DNA from: Cristatella mucedo
Taxonomy: Eukaryota > Bryozoa > Phylactolaemata > Cristatellidae
Length of the DNA: 56,000 nucleotides
Direction of reading: 5' to 3'
Assembly: GCA_009760855.2 (NCBI GenBank)
Contig: WPIO01000136.1
Location: 144,001 to 200,000 of the forward strand
Shown here: positions 21,377 to 33,479 of the stretch, one piece after another
How the letters are laid out: every line of letters starts with the position of its first letter
Numbering within the stretch: position 1 is the stretch's first letter
The notes under the pieces: generated by a model
What the model was told of the DNA's origin: nothing
Database searches by the model: none
Seen by the model: only the letters and a program-made list of their open reading frames with translations
Program-made: the position numbers and the translations under genes

Positions 21377-22160
21377 CCACGACACAGCAGATCTCGACTC
21401 AGCCGACCATGACTCAGCCGACTACGACAAAGCTGACCACGAAACAGCCGACCATGCTTAAACCAGCAACGACTCAGCTGACAACGACTCAGCGGATAAC
21501 AATGCAGCCGACCACTACTCAGCAGACTGTGACTCAGAAAACCATGAATCAACCGACAACGAATAAGCAGACAACGACTCCCCGACAACAAATCAGCTGA
21601 CTACGACTCAGCCGACCGCGACTCTGCCAAGCACGACTCAGCCGACAATGACTCATCCGACTATGTCTCAGCCAACGACGCCTCAGCTGACGAAGACTCA
21701 GCCCACTGCAACTCAGGCCGACCACCACCCATCCGATCACAACTCCAACGAAGACAACTCAGTCGATCACAAAGCAGCCGAAAACGACTCAGCTGACGAA
21801 GACTCAGCTGACGATGACTCAGCTGACAGTGACTCAGCCGACGACAACCCAGCCGACCATGACTCAGCCGAGAACGACTCAGCCATCAACGTCTCAGCCG
21901 ACCATGATCCAGCCGACAACGACCAGGCCGACAACGAATCAGCCGATCACGACTCATCCGACAACGACTCAGCCGACGAAAACCCTGCTGACTACGACTC
22001 AGCCGACAACGTCTCAGCCGACGATGACACAGCCGACAACGACTCAGCCGATGACGACTCAGCCGACAACGACTCAGCTGACGACGACTCAGCCGACTGC
22101 AACTCAGCCGACAACGACTCATCCGATCACGAATCAGCCGACGATGATTCAGCTGATTAA
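21377..22160 (+). pseudogene. Orphan TQPTT stalk cassette, frame-broken
   Basis: About 50 copies of the 15-bp stalk unit. The T-Q-P-T-T frame runs to about 21580, shifts by one base, hits TGA at 21598-21600 in the original frame, continues in the new frame to about 21716, then shifts back. A further open stretch runs to 22248. It lacks signal peptide and PAN exons: block P is joined directly to the repeats, so this looks like a deletion or ectopic-recombination product of a copy II-like gene. Confidence 0.8.
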
Positions 22161-22248
22161 ACCAACTTCGACTACGGCAACAATCACCATCTGCAGCAAT
22201 CAGGGTTACTTCAGACAGCAGCAATGCAGCAACGGTTGCAGTGGTTGA

Positions 22249-22654
22249 AGCGGGTAAAAGCGGCAAACGTCAGTAAAATTTTAAGGCTGGCACGCCTACG
22301 CTTTACAAATTAGCACGCCAAACATGGTCAAGTAATAGCAGCAGGAATGAAGATCTATTCGGCTTCTCCACCGTCGATGTTGTAGCTGACTGTCAAAAGA
22401 CGAACACTCTATTTGCAGGAGCCTATCTGCGAGTCAGCTTTCGGTGCATCAGACATAACTTGGGATTTCACTCCTATACGTGGATTTAACTGCATAGCCA
22501 ACGGATTGCTAAGCCCAAAGTCACAGAATAGTCATACAACTACAAAGTGCAGAGTCGTAGAATATTTAATCGAGTGTCTGACCCTTGTTCGGTACTGCAA
22601 TTCAATTCTTTTTGTAATTCCATAAACACTAGGCTGGTGTCACTCAGGCAGGTT
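22249..22654. other. Unassigned stretch
   Basis: No gene or repeat family was recognised after the stalk cassette. Confidence 0.4.
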
Positions 22655-23490
22655 CGGTAATGCACACTCACAGTCCAAGTGGCTTTCGGTGCTCATTTGG
22701 TAGCAAACGGACTTCTTCTCACACAGCAAAGAAAAACCGGAGGCACAGCAGAGGGAGGATAGTGGTCTAGGTGGTGAGTAGCATAAAAGCACTGCTCCAG
22801 ACTGTTTGAAAGGATAATAATATAATAATAATTTTGATAAGACATTTGATAAAGCCCCCTCAGAAAATTCAATCTATTTTTAGGCTCTTTACATTTGCTG
22901 CAAAGGAAACAAGATCGAATGGTGAGTGTCATACAACATGATAAACACCATGTCTAACAGGGTTAGAGGCAGCATGCACAGTGTAAGCATTCATTAGTAC
23001 ATACAGGATAAATCACAAGGACCCACTAAATTCTGTGAAAATTGATAAGTTTTCAAGTTCTTTTTAAATGTGGTCAAGTTACGGGGTGTCGTGACAAAAC
23101 TTGGGTGTCAGTTTTATGCTTTAGGAGCCTGTGACCTAAATGAAAGGTATCCAAAGGCTTCGAGGTTTGTACGAGTATAAGTAAACAGATAGATTCCGAA
23201 AGCGGGTGGTACAATGCTTGGGCTGGTAGGGGAGTAGATCTGCGAAGGATGTGCTCAAGTAGGCAGCAGGATAGTAGATGTCGTCGTGTGAGAAGCGTGT
23301 AAGTGAATTCCACAGTTTAGGATCTGTGGATCAAAAGCTCCCCCACCCAAGGTCCTTAGGTGGAGGTATGAAGCAGTTAATTTAGCGTCTGTATAGGACC
23401 TGATGACATGAGGAGATTAAAACTGGGCAGCAGTTCAGCTAGCTACGGAGGAGCCATGCAAGGGCAGGAATATTGGGTCGCCTTTAGAAC
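22655..23490 (-). mobile_element. Mosaic of family B and family A 3' ends
   Basis: Minus strand. 22655-22810 matches the family B 3' region, 22815 to about 23320 starts with a family A tail (TTGATAAAGCCCCCTCAGA) and its C-terminal frame, and 23330-23490 returns to family B. The A piece appears inserted into, or recombined with, B. Confidence 0.7.
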
Positions 23491-23607
23491 TTTGCACTTT
23501 GAACTAAGAACTTTGCACTGCATCCGTTAATCAACCGGCAGCCATCCTAGCTCATTTAGCCAAGGAGAAGTATGTTCAAATCCCTGGAATTTGAAAACTA
23601 GCCATAT

Positions 23608-24033
23608 GTATAGACAACTGCAGTGGCCTAGTGGCTTTTGTGGTAGCAAAAACAAAAGGGAATTAAATAATCTAGCTGAGGCTAAACTAAGGGGCTGGTA
23701 ATATTTTAGTAAATCCAGCTTTGAACACAGTTCCTGATTTTAGATACGGGTCGGACGGGATTACATGCTGTGGAGGCAGTATCCTCAAATAGGCTTTCAA
23801 ATTTACTCAGTGGTCGAAGACAGTAACGAAACTTGGAGCACGTGGTGATGGTCGCACTACAGTATTGCCGCCTATTAGAGGCACAAAGCTTTCGCATCCT
23901 GCCACATTCTTAGCGTGTCCTATGAGCACCAGTTTAGTGTCTGGTAGTTTATATTGGGGCACATAATCTGCATGAGAGAGTGAGTATACATTGCATAACC
24001 GCACGGCCTTCAGCCAGGATTTATTATTTATTA
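23608..24033 (-). mobile_element. Family B fragment, first copy of a local duplication
   Basis: The family B reverse-transcriptase tail on the minus strand (GCACGTGGTGATGGTCGCAC and CCTATTAGAGGCACAAAG). A leader with GTATAGACAACTGCAGTGGCC is shared with the next copy. Confidence 0.7.
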
Positions 24034-24500
24034 TTATTGTATAGACAACTACAGTGGCCTAGTAACTTTTTCGTTAGCCAAAACAAAAGGGAATTACAAC
24101 AATCTAGCTGAGAATCAACTAAGGGGCATGCAATATTTTTTCAATTCTGCTTGGAAGAGAATTCCTGATATTAGATAATGGTTGAACGTGATGACAAGCT
24201 GTGGAGGTGGACAGCCTCCTTCTCAAAAAAAAAGCGCTTTCAAAATTTAGGCAGCTGTCCAAGCCGGCTGCAAAACTTGGAGCACGTGGTGATGGTTGCA
24301 CGACAGCATTGCCGCCTATTAGAGGTGCAAAGCTTTCTAGCCCGACCACGTTTTTAGGGGGTCCTATGAGCAGCAGTGACAAAAGAAGTCGTGGTAGGGA
24401 CGCTGGTAGTCTAGTGTTTAGTAGTTTAGTGTCTAGTAGTTTAAATTCGGGCAAATAATCAGCAAGAGAGAGGGAGTAGACATTTCATAACCTAACGGCC
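24034..24500 (-). mobile_element. Family B fragment, second copy of a local duplication
   Basis: Repeats the order of 23608-24033 starting with GTATAGACAACTACAGTGGCC, so this segment of about 430 bases was duplicated in tandem after the element inserted. ORF 24119-24454 is a remnant of the reverse-transcriptase C-terminal frame. Confidence 0.7.
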
Positions 24501-25015
24501 TTCAACCAGGATTTATTATATAACGACCCAGGATTCCAAATGTATCTACACACATCTACTGGTGAGATCGACTGTGAAGTCCTCGACACCCGACTCAAGA
24601 AGAGGGAACGCCCGACTTCTGAATTGGTAATGCCACCAGCAACATGAAGCCGCTTCGAGGTTGCTGACAACTATGCCACGACTGACGGCAAAACAAACGT
24701 CATGCACCTGAATTGCTCACCTTAACGTTTGTGAGCTCGCCAGGTGCACACTGCATGTTAGCGAAAACATCATCCTAAGTGGCTTCAAAATTGCAGTGTC
24801 TAGATTTATTTACTTGGAGAATGAGTGGCATAGCTGCTGATTTATAGCAAAGCTCAAGTCATAAAGCTAGTCAATAAATGCATGCAAATATTGCACCGTC
24901 AGTCTACTTACGTTAATCGATCGCAATAACTAAGGGCTTTGGAAAGTTGAACTTACTTCGACAATTCATACTAACGACATTTGCTCTACTAATTCCACAC
25001 TAATTAATTCCGTCG
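24485..25015 (+). repeat. Array unit copy (degenerate), upstream part
   Basis: Collinear with other units: CAACCAGGATTTATTA, GGTGAGATCGACTG, ACGCCCGACTTCTGAAT, CAGGTGCACACTGC, TTTATTTACTTGGAGAATGA and AGTCAATAAATGCATGCAAATA. No signal-peptide exon is recognisable at its end. Confidence 0.7.
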
Positions 25016-25019
25016 ATTC

Positions 25020-25365
25020 CTGGCTTTATTCAGCTGCTCGGCTTCTCGTGCTGCTCGAGCTGTATGCCGACTTCAGAATCTTTTCAGAAATTCTCAAGCA
25101 ACGACATCTACACTTCTGCTGCTGACTGTGGCGCATCCTGTCCAGCCTACCTGAATTACTCACTACTTCCATACTGCTCACTACCTCTACTAAACTCCCA
25201 TCTAAGCTGTTCTTTCAACTTTCTCCTAGGTCAAATGGCTTACAAATACGAACCGGTAGCCGCGTAGGGTGTGAGTGGGCTATTACCAACACTCCTGAGT
25301 AATACCCTCACAGGTTTTTTAGCTTAGTAGAGTTGCAGGCTGGGATGTATGACCTAACGTTACTC
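25020..25365 (+). mobile_element. Family B 3' fragment, degenerate
   Basis: A collapsed match to the family B C-terminal frame and 3' UTR (GCTACTCACTACCTCAAC-like and CTCACCTGAGT-like words), with internal deletions. Confidence 0.5.
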
Positions 25366-25539
25366 TATAGACGGCTGTCCACAGTCAGGATTCCTTCACC
25401 TGCCAGTATGGCACAAGTTTAAAGGACGTGCACAACTAAAGCAGCCCTGAAAATGGTAGTGAATCTTGCTCTCTCCCTGCTTCGGTTCGTGAAGCCTTGT
25501 TTGGGTACAGATGAAGCTCCACTAAGGTACATTGTGCAA

Positions 25540-28500
25540 CGTTATCTTAGAGGTCCGGGACATTCTCGCCTCCTGTCATAAAGCGCTCTAACATGCGTTC
25601 TTGTTCGTTGCAGAATTCTTCCGAAAACCGAAGTTCTTGCGAACATCGTATACGGAAACGATACAGCTAAGACCTGTTTAAAGTTATTCTGATTGTTTTT
25701 TGACCGTAGCGCGTAAGAAATTACGTGCCAATGGACATCTAAACGCTTATCGCTTCGCGCTGCTGGGTCTCCCACGCCGGCGGCTGCATTAGCTACGCCG
25801 GCGGCTAGTAACCTACTTGTTAGTTATGGTCGTCAGCAGCTGCTATCGCTTCGTCATCGTATATCAAATGCATTCCTAGATATTAATGTTGTTGCTAAGA
25901 TTCATGAACTATGCATTAACAAAAGGAAAGCACCCCGTAGCCGCCGCGGTGGCCGGAACCGCCAGCTTAGACGCTGCTCCTTTGGTATTCCTAGCACTGT
26001 CTCGAACCGCTTAGCACGCTCCCCCGCATGCGTCACTGTAAATCTCTCAAACTTAGTGGTCATCAGGCCTGTTGTAACCCAATCGGCCAGACTTAACGCT
26101 TGCCTTTGGAATCCTCGCTCAATGTGCAATAAACCTCTAGTAATAAACGACCTTATTTCTGAAAATGGTATCGACCTGCTCGCCCTAACTGAAACTTGGC
26201 TGAAATAGATAAACTGCCCGACAATTAAAGACGCTACTCCATCTGGTTTCACGTTCTTTCACACCCCTAGATCAATCAAAACTTGAGGTGGAGTTGCTAT
26301 GATCTTGCGCTCGAAATTCAACTTCAAGCCATTTGCGGTACCCTCGAAGCAGTCTTTTGAATCAATTGTCCTGGTCTCACCCGAAAACAAGCTACCGATA
26401 GTGGCAGTAGTCTATCGCCCACCAGGTACCAAATCCTCCTTTATCTCAGACTTCTCCGATCTCATTTCGATTCTGTGTTCAAGAAATCGATCCTTCCTCG
26501 TTATGGGTGATTTCAACGTTCACTTTGATAACTTATCTGACGCTTTCAGCACCGAATTTCGTACATTGACAGACTCATTATCTCTTGTGACTCATGTGCA
26601 TGGCCCTACCCACATCAAGGGTCACACACTCGACCAAATTTTCTCATATAACTGCACTTTGTCATCACCAGTTATCACCAAATCCTGCTTATCTGACCAC
26701 ATGCAGATCTCATTCAATCTACAGTGTGTGCCCACATTCTCCTCTAAAATAACCTGTGAATCGCGAAACCTCAAGACCCTTGACATCGATGCTGTCCGTG
26801 CGAGCATATCTGCTTCACCTTTGCTGCTCAGTCCTCCCTCCGATCTGTCATCACTGGTAGATTGCTACAACACGACACTAGCTGACACGCTCGACGAGTT
26901 TGCACCTTTGACAAAGCTCACTGTGCGCCCCCGCCCAGACGGCCCATGGTTTACCACAGACATTAAACTAGCCAAGTCTACTAAACGAAAGCTTGAAAAG
27001 GCATACAAAAGATCCGGACTAACTGTCCATCGACAGGCATATGAAGACTACTGTAGGTCGTACCAATCGATCCTAGCAAAGGCTAAGTCTGGCTTCTATA
27101 GAAACATTGTTGAATCACAGATGCACAATCCAAAAATGCTGATGTCGACAATAAACCATCTCCTCAACCGTTCCCAGGTTAGCTCCTTACCTGATGATCC
27201 TTGTGATGATCTAGCCGATCGCTTCTCTCGATTCTTTGTGCAGAAGATAGACAAAATCAGGGAATCCATCCCTGCGATGACAACCTTCCCACTAGAATGC
27301 TGTTCCTCGGTTCCTGGCTGTGCCTCAATGTCTGCATTTAAACAGGTCACTAGTGATGTAGTCCTAAAGCTCGTATCTCAATCAAAGAAGACAACAAGTC
27401 CACTGGACCCTATTCCCACTGTCCTGCTCCTACGTTGCATTGATCTGCTGCTGCCATGCATAACCAACATCATTAATATGTCATTAGCCTCAGGTCAGGT
27501 CCCAGCACCTTTCAAAAAAGCTGTAGTCAGGCCACTTCTCAAGAAAGCTACACTAGACCAAGAGAACTTAAGACACTACCGCCCAGTCTCCCTTCTACCA
27601 TTCCTATCAAAGACACTGGAACGGGTCGTGGCAGACCAGCTGAACTCGTATATCGAAAGCTCACAACTTGCTAGTAAGTTCCAGTCTGGCTTTAGAGCTA
27701 ATCACTCCACAGAGTCAGCATTGCTTCGGGTATACAACGACCTACTTAGGAATGCAGACATGGGTAGAGTGTCTCTGCTTGTTTTGCTCGATCTTTCGGC
27801 AGCTTTTGATACCATCGATCACAAAGTACTTCTAGAGCGCCTCTCATCTCGCCTGGGCATCACTGGCACTGCTCTGCAGTGGTTCAGGTCCTATCTCAGT
27901 GGGAGACTCCAGAGTGTTGACGTGAATGGACAAAGATCATCTGAAGTACCTCTAAAATATGGAGTACCCCAGGGCTCTGTGCTAGGTCCGGTCCTTTTCA
28001 CCGTTTATACTCTCCATCTCGCTGATGTGATTGCCAAGCACAATCTAGGCTTTCACTTCTATGCGGATGACACTCAGTTGTACCTTTGCTTTGATCCCTC
28101 CCAGCCTTCGAGCACCTCAAATTCTCTCAACTCACTTGCTGCATGCATTGATGACATCCGATCACGGATGGCAGCAAATTTTCTAAAACTAAACGATGAT
28201 AAAACTAACTTACTAGTTATGGGCAAACCTAGTGTTATTCAGAAATTGGAAAGGCTGACTTTCAAAATTGGCTCTGCCAGCATATCTCCAGTTGCATCAG
28301 CTCGAAATCTAGGTGTCATATTCCAAAGCGACCTCTCGTTAGACGACCACATCAGCTCCACAGTCAAATCAGCCTATTTTCAGCTTCACAACATTGCTAA
28401 AATTAGGGCTTGTTTAGATAAGGATACCACGTCCAAGTTGGTCCATGCATTCGTGACATCTCGTCTCGACTTCTGCAACTCACTGCTCGCTGGCCTACCG

Positions 28501-29161
28501 GCATGTGCGATCAGGCGATTGCAGCTGGTGCAAAACTCTGCAGCTAGGCTTGTCTGTCGTGAGCGTCGGAGTTGCCACATTACTCCACTTCTCGCCGACC
28601 TGCACTGGTTACCAGTCAAGCAACGGATTGACTTCAAGGTTTTGTCGCTCACTTTTAGGTCTCTTCATTCTATGGCTCCAGCCTATCTTTCAGATATACT
28701 ACCCCATCAGGCAAAGCATCGTACCACTCGCTTTTCGGAATCCAACAGTCTAGAAATACCTCGTACAAACCTTAAATCCTTTGGAGACCGTGCATTTAGT
28801 TCATATGCTCCCAAAGCCTGCAACCCCTTCCCGACCTGCGTCAGAACATCTCCTGACCTGACCACATTTAAAAGAAACTTAAAAACACACTTATTTAAGG
28901 AAGCATTTAGTGGGTCCCTGTGATTCGTCCTTGATGTGCTTATGCGTGCTGACACTGTGCATGCTGCCACTAGCCACATTTGCATGCTGACCCAGTGCAT
29001 GTAACCCCTAACCATGTTATTCATTTTGTTTGTTTTTCAAGCATGATTTTACTTACTATTCTATTGCGTATCACTTTGCAGCAAATGTAAAGCGCCTAGA
29101 AAGAGATTAAGTTCTCCGAGGGCGCTTTATCAAGTGCAATATTATTATTGTTATTATTATA
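25540..29161 (+). mobile_element. Family A: most complete CR1/L2-like retrotransposon
   Basis: One long second reading frame, a short 3' UTR, then the CTAGAAAGAGATTAAG ... GGGCGCTTTATCAAGTG tail and (ATT)n-type end at 29143-29161. No poly(A) and no LTRs are seen. The short repeated 3' end and the EN plus RT layout place it in the CR1/L2 group of non-LTR elements. The 5' boundary is uncertain and no separate ORF1 was seen. About ten fragments elsewhere in the window share its 3' end. Confidence 0.85.
25718..28923 (+). pseudogene. Family A ORF2: AP-type endonuclease plus reverse transcriptase
   Basis: The frame opens after TAA at 25715-25717, reads a basic leader (RSRRGGRNRQLRR) and the endonuclease start (LTETWLK), then meets TAG at 26206 and TGA at 26284. 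From ATG 26299 it is open for 874 codons. Endonuclease motifs are YRPPG, GDFNVHFD, HTLDQIF and SDH. The reverse transcriptase has HYRPVSLLPFLSK, HSTESALLR, DLSAAFDTIDH, GVPQGSVLGPVLF and the catalytic FYADDTQLY (about 28058-28084). The C-terminus ends with LKTHLFKEAF. The two stops cut off the first endonuclease strand, so this copy is probably inactive though recent. Acts at chromosomal target sites by target-primed reverse transcription. Confidence 0.9.
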
Positions 29162-29690
29162 ATTTCGATTGGTCTGGTTTCGAAAAGACGGAATTTTTGT
29201 TTTGATAAAACAAAATATGCAGGCAGAGCCAACATCTTGAATGTGATGCCTCTCAAAGAAACAGATCATTTATCCACAGTATTTGTACATCCAGCAAAAT
29301 AAATGCGCTGCCAGCAAATAACTATCGGATGCAACATGTCGCATAAAAAGGCCTTTCACCATTATCTTACCGAGAAATAACTAAAAGAAAACTCTAGCAT
29401 AGATATATTTAAACTAAACAGTTTAACTTTTCTCCGCGGTAAAATAAAATACATTTTTCAGCTGAGCACTCTAGTATTACAGTTCTCCTGATAATAGTTT
29501 AAGGAATAATTATTCATTAAAATCACTAATTTCAGTTTCACTAGCATCAGGACTGAAGAATTAAAAAAATAATACCCCACGCCCTGGATAAACATTTACC
29601 TTCCAATAATTAAAAATAAAGTGCAAACAATAAGTTATGTTTATTTTGACGGACCTAAAAATATAATTCGTTCGTAAAATGCCTTAAGAG
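29162..29690. other. AT-rich stretch
   Basis: Intron-like or intergenic sequence without a recognised feature. Confidence 0.4.
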
Positions 29691-29800
29691 AGCCTAATCC
29701 CTATTTAGGCGCATCACAAATACCATTGGCTCGAGTCCATGACCTCAGCCAGACCTTGATTTTTGCGAGCTCCACTGGGTCTACACACACACATTTGACG
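29690..29800 (-). mobile_element. SINE family 2, minus-strand copy
   Basis: The reverse complement reads GGTCATGGACTCGAGCCAAT and GCGCCTAAATAGGGATTAGG, the two diagnostic words of this family. Confidence 0.65.
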
Positions 29801-29984
29801 AACAATGGCAAAAATTAATATTAAATTATTTAACGTGTGCAATTGAAATGTTATGAAAAAAATGTATTTTAAAAATAAAAAAGATATATGCTAAGAGAAT
29901 ACTTAACTTATGAGGTTCTAATAGGCCTTTTTAATTCAACTATTATATTGAAACAAATAACAAGAATATCAGCGGATAATGGTG

Positions 29985-30135
29985 CCTTACTTTTATAGTA
30001 GCTGAAGATATTAGTGGCCATCAAAACCGCTTGCAGTTGGCAATAAAGGATCGCCGACTGCAGAGTTCAAACTCTCGATCTTGGTCGTGAAAAGTGAGCA
30101 CTTGACCTCATGGGCTATCATGGTCAGGCGATAAG
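29985..30135 (-). mobile_element. SINE family 1, minus-strand copy
   Basis: Plus-strand words ACCGCTTGCAGTTGGCAATA, GAGTTCAAACTC and GGTCGTGAAAAGTGAGCACTT correspond to the SINE body, B box and A-box region in reverse. Confidence 0.7.
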
Positions 30136-30903
30136 CACTGCTTCTTGCACTATTGGATGCCGGCTGAAAATTCTACGATAGCTAAGTTGCTCAGTTGAAG
30201 ATTAAATCTCAGGCTCCTTCGTTAAGTAGCATTATCCCAAATGAAACGATCGAATTGTCTTGTTAGCTCGGCAACGAGGAAGATGTTTGTCCTTGGCCAA
30301 ACAATTTTCAACTAGGCTAAGTAAGTGCTGGTTCCTCGCCTGACCAAAACCGGAATAGATGAGTCAATGGACATCAGAATAAAGATCGGATGACGCTCAT
30401 TTGCGGGCTCAATAGTAAAACCCCAATACAGCTGACAGTACGGGAGTGCTTAAATCCTAATTATGAGCTCGGCCGCTCAAATAGCCAGTTCAGCGACTCT
30501 GCCCTCGGTTAGCCACTCACTGAATCCGCTCTCGGGCTTCCTAGATTAGCGGATACAATTGAGCTGTCTTTCAAGGCGGTGTCTGACGTGCACACTAACG
30601 TTAGGTGCAAACGTCGTAAGAAAGCATTTGCCGATACGTCAATAAGCCTCTCGCAAGCAGACGTGCAACATTGTATGTCAATGGTTTGACTAATGAGTGG
30701 TAGCCATCGCATTTCCTAGGACTCTTCACTAAGCAAATAAATTGCATTGCAACCGATTCAAAGGAAAACGAGAGTTATTAAGCTAATCAATAACTGCATG
30801 AAAAAATAGCAAAGGCTGTGCATGCTTTGGTTGGTAGAAGTACCTGAACGCGGCAGAAAGCTGGACTTTGGTGTCGGCGAAACATATAGTTGCGCTCTGG
30901 AGC

Positions 30904-30959
30904 ATGGCCGCAGCGGGCTGGATGCTTGCTAGCTCTTTTTGTTACGTCATTTGCATCAG
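30904..30959 (+). pseudogene. Signal-peptide exon of the array unit, shifted copy
   Basis: Aligns to the exon at 40815-40890 (CTCTGGAGCA, CTTGCTAGCTCTTTT and the CAGGTAAGAGACC donor in common). The ancestral ATG is lost (AACATATAG). A new ATG at 30904 gives MAAAGWMLASSFCYVICI, still signal-like, but exits in phase 2 and not phase 1. Probably decayed; it could only work with a changed downstream exon. Confidence 0.5.
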
Positions 30960-31319
30960 GTAAGAGACCGTTAACTGATTAATTTATTAAATGTGAGCTA
31001 TGTGGTAATCTAATAAATTCCACCGACGACTTTAGATCGACGCATTGAAAGATACTTTATTGAACATCTAGGAACCAAAATTATTGTAATTTTCTATCTT
31101 TTAAAAACTGTATGCATGATGCAAGGTTTCTATGCCGCTATGTTTTGTGTCACTGCTACCCAGAGCTAAACGATATTTCCAAGTCTCTTAACCAAGCCAA
31201 CCGTCTATCAATATATTCAAGCTATTATCTAAAGCCATTTTTAACGAGCGACTTTAGCCTGTGCCTTTTTTATAAGAGTTGCTGTTATCAGAAATAGTTT
31301 TTGATTCCGACATTCGTTC

Positions 31320-31425
31320 CTAAAGTAAAGGGTAATACGTCGCCAAGGTCGTGTACTTGAGCGCCTGGTCATATGCGAAGTTCCTAAATAGATATGGAGC
31401 TCTTTTAGTGCCCTGTTCAAATGAA
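31320..31425 (+). mobile_element. SINE family 2 copy, ancestral to the unit duplication
   Basis: Matches 41270-41375 in both sequence and position within the unit (AATACGTC ... TTCCTAAATAGATAT). The insertion therefore predates duplication of the unit. Confidence 0.6.
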
Positions 31426-31790
31426 ATACTGTTACTTAATTCATTTCGTACAAGAATACTTAATTAAAAAAGACTTTTAGTTATATTTTTGGGTCAAGAT
31501 TACATCAAATTCTTCAGTTTAATTAAATGAATTTCGGTATTCCACGTTTTGAGTGTCTTACTTAGCTATTTAATTTTTGGTATTACAGTTTAGTGAAGTG
31601 GGCTTTATCAAGATGATAACTTCAGTAATACAACACAATATAAATTTATAGTGAAAGCTTACATGCTATTAGTCAGGTGATCTGGTGTCTTCAACCTAAA
31701 ATAATCCGATTCAAGAATCGACGGTACTGGCTAACATGTGACAGCGATTCCACTTACCGTCCTCTGAACATAAGCTCGGCAGCGAACCAG

Positions 31791-31940
31791 CATTCAACTT
31801 AAGAAATAGAAGCCATCAGCAGGGCAGGTTAAAACATATTGCTTGCCACGATGCCTCTTTCAGAGACTGCCCTATATTTGTTAGCTATTCATATGCTTCG
31901 GTGTAATAGAATGAACTTTGGCAGAATATCTTTGCCAGGT
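31791..31940 (+). pseudogene. Possible PAN/apple-like exon remnant in array unit
   Basis: After a CCAG acceptor, phase 1 gives FNLRNRSHQQGRLKHIACHD, then ASFRDCPIFVSYSY, followed by TAA TAG. C-x7-C-x5-Y resembles the core C-x6-C-x4-Y of the copy II PAN-like exon. The stops and lack of a clear phase 1 donor make it a relic at best. Confidence 0.3.
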
Positions 31941-31951
31941 AACATCGGCAT

Positions 31952-32164
31952 TTGCTAGCAAACACTAGTAATCAATTATTATATAAGGGCATGCAGTTTC
32001 CAGAGCCCTTAATGTCATTTCAATCACGAAGGGCTGTGCTTACGAGCGCGACAATTAAGGAAGCTCGCACTGCCAGGCGTCTAAGCAACGCTTGGTTGCG
32101 GCGAAGACTAAGAAATTGTGTTAGACGGCGTCAAAATACGACTCTGGAGGACCCAGCAGGTTAA
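31952..32164 (+). other. Basic open frame with possible splice sites, unassigned
   Basis: A 70-codon frame with an Arg-rich C-terminal half (ARRLSNAWLRRRLRNC) and a CAGCAG|GTTAAG donor-like end at about 32158. It has no counterpart in the other unit copies that I can see. Confidence 0.2.
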
Positions 32165-33479
32165 GTGTGAGAAATGCTTAAGAGTATATGAAAAAGCATC
32201 TGTATACTTCTGTGCGCTTGCGAATACATTATAGTGTTTACGCCACTCGCTGCGTTAATTTAATTGTATAGCGAAATCAGTACTTTAAACCAAACCAGTC
32301 TAAGATAAAATATGTCTGTCAATGGCCGGTATTTAACAGAAACCGCTGGTTGACGAAAGTTTCGGCCACACTCACGCAGCCATATACAGATCAGTACAGC
32401 TGTGCGAGTATTTATGGAGCGAATCAAAATGGAAAAAATATTGCAAGAGAGTATTTTATAACGAGGGTTAACGAAATGGAAAATAATTTCATGTTTATTT
32501 TGTATTCGAAGTAGTAGGAATACTCAGCATAGACCGCTAAATACAGCATCCAGCTCACGAATTCGTGAATAATACAGTTGCCTACACTTTTCAATAATTT
32601 GGACTCATTTGCAACCTACCGTTTCTCTTGGTGTAGGATGTCTACAATAAGTGTAGAGTTATTTTTTTACTACCGCTTCGCAAATTAATGAACCATTGCT
32701 TCAATCTGAGTTGTCATAGCTTTTATTCTTAAATTCTTTAGGCCGTAAAAAAGCAGATACAGGTGACTGTCATTTGAATGCTTAGCGCTGCCACCTGGTG
32801 GTCAATGGCTCTGCATCAAGTATGGTATCACGCATTACTGTAACAAGACGGAGTGTTGCCAAAGATCCGATGTTCTAGCAAATAATCAGCTCGTCGCTGC
32901 TCTGTATACAGACTGAGTCTTCGTGGACAGGTATTAGTCATTGAACAACACAGTTCTCTGTAAGTAATTTGTAAAAAATAAGCACGAACCCGACGGTTTC
33001 ATAGAAAATAATTCCGGCTAGTTCTCACTTTTGCAGCGATGGTTATAAATAAGCAAACACACGAGGTAGCAAAAACATCCCAGTCTTGGAATTCACTGTT
33101 TTTTTGTTTCTTTTGGCTGTTTTGTACAAGACAAGCAGAAAAGTAAACAGTTTGTATACTGTTCTGTACGGCCGCGAACAAAGAAGTGCTTCCGCTTTTT
33201 AAATCTTTCTTATTGGTTTCCAATCGAAATTTTCTTAATGAACTTTGCGATGCAATTCAAACCGATTGGCTCACTGTATTTATTAGCATCGTTTATTAAT
33301 CCGCGAACAGTTTCTCGAGACAAACTTGAGGTGCTACGTTCGACATTGCTAGGCACTGCCATGACAGCACAATTACGGCTCAATCTCCAAGCTCATTGAA
33401 CAGCCCATGATACGACTTAAGCTGTTCAAGACAGCCTTGAACAGCCAAAGTCATATTATCCTGTCGTGCTAGATATATA

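Noticed and set aside
21648-22160. A DSADNDSAD acidic repeat protein in the shifted frame
   Set aside because: It is the +1 frame of the stalk repeat after an indel; the TQPTT frame is open on either side and has paralogues.
26299-28923. A host gene encoding a reverse transcriptase
   Set aside because: Endonuclease plus RT layout, the repeated 3' tail and many fragments in the same window show a non-LTR retrotransposon.
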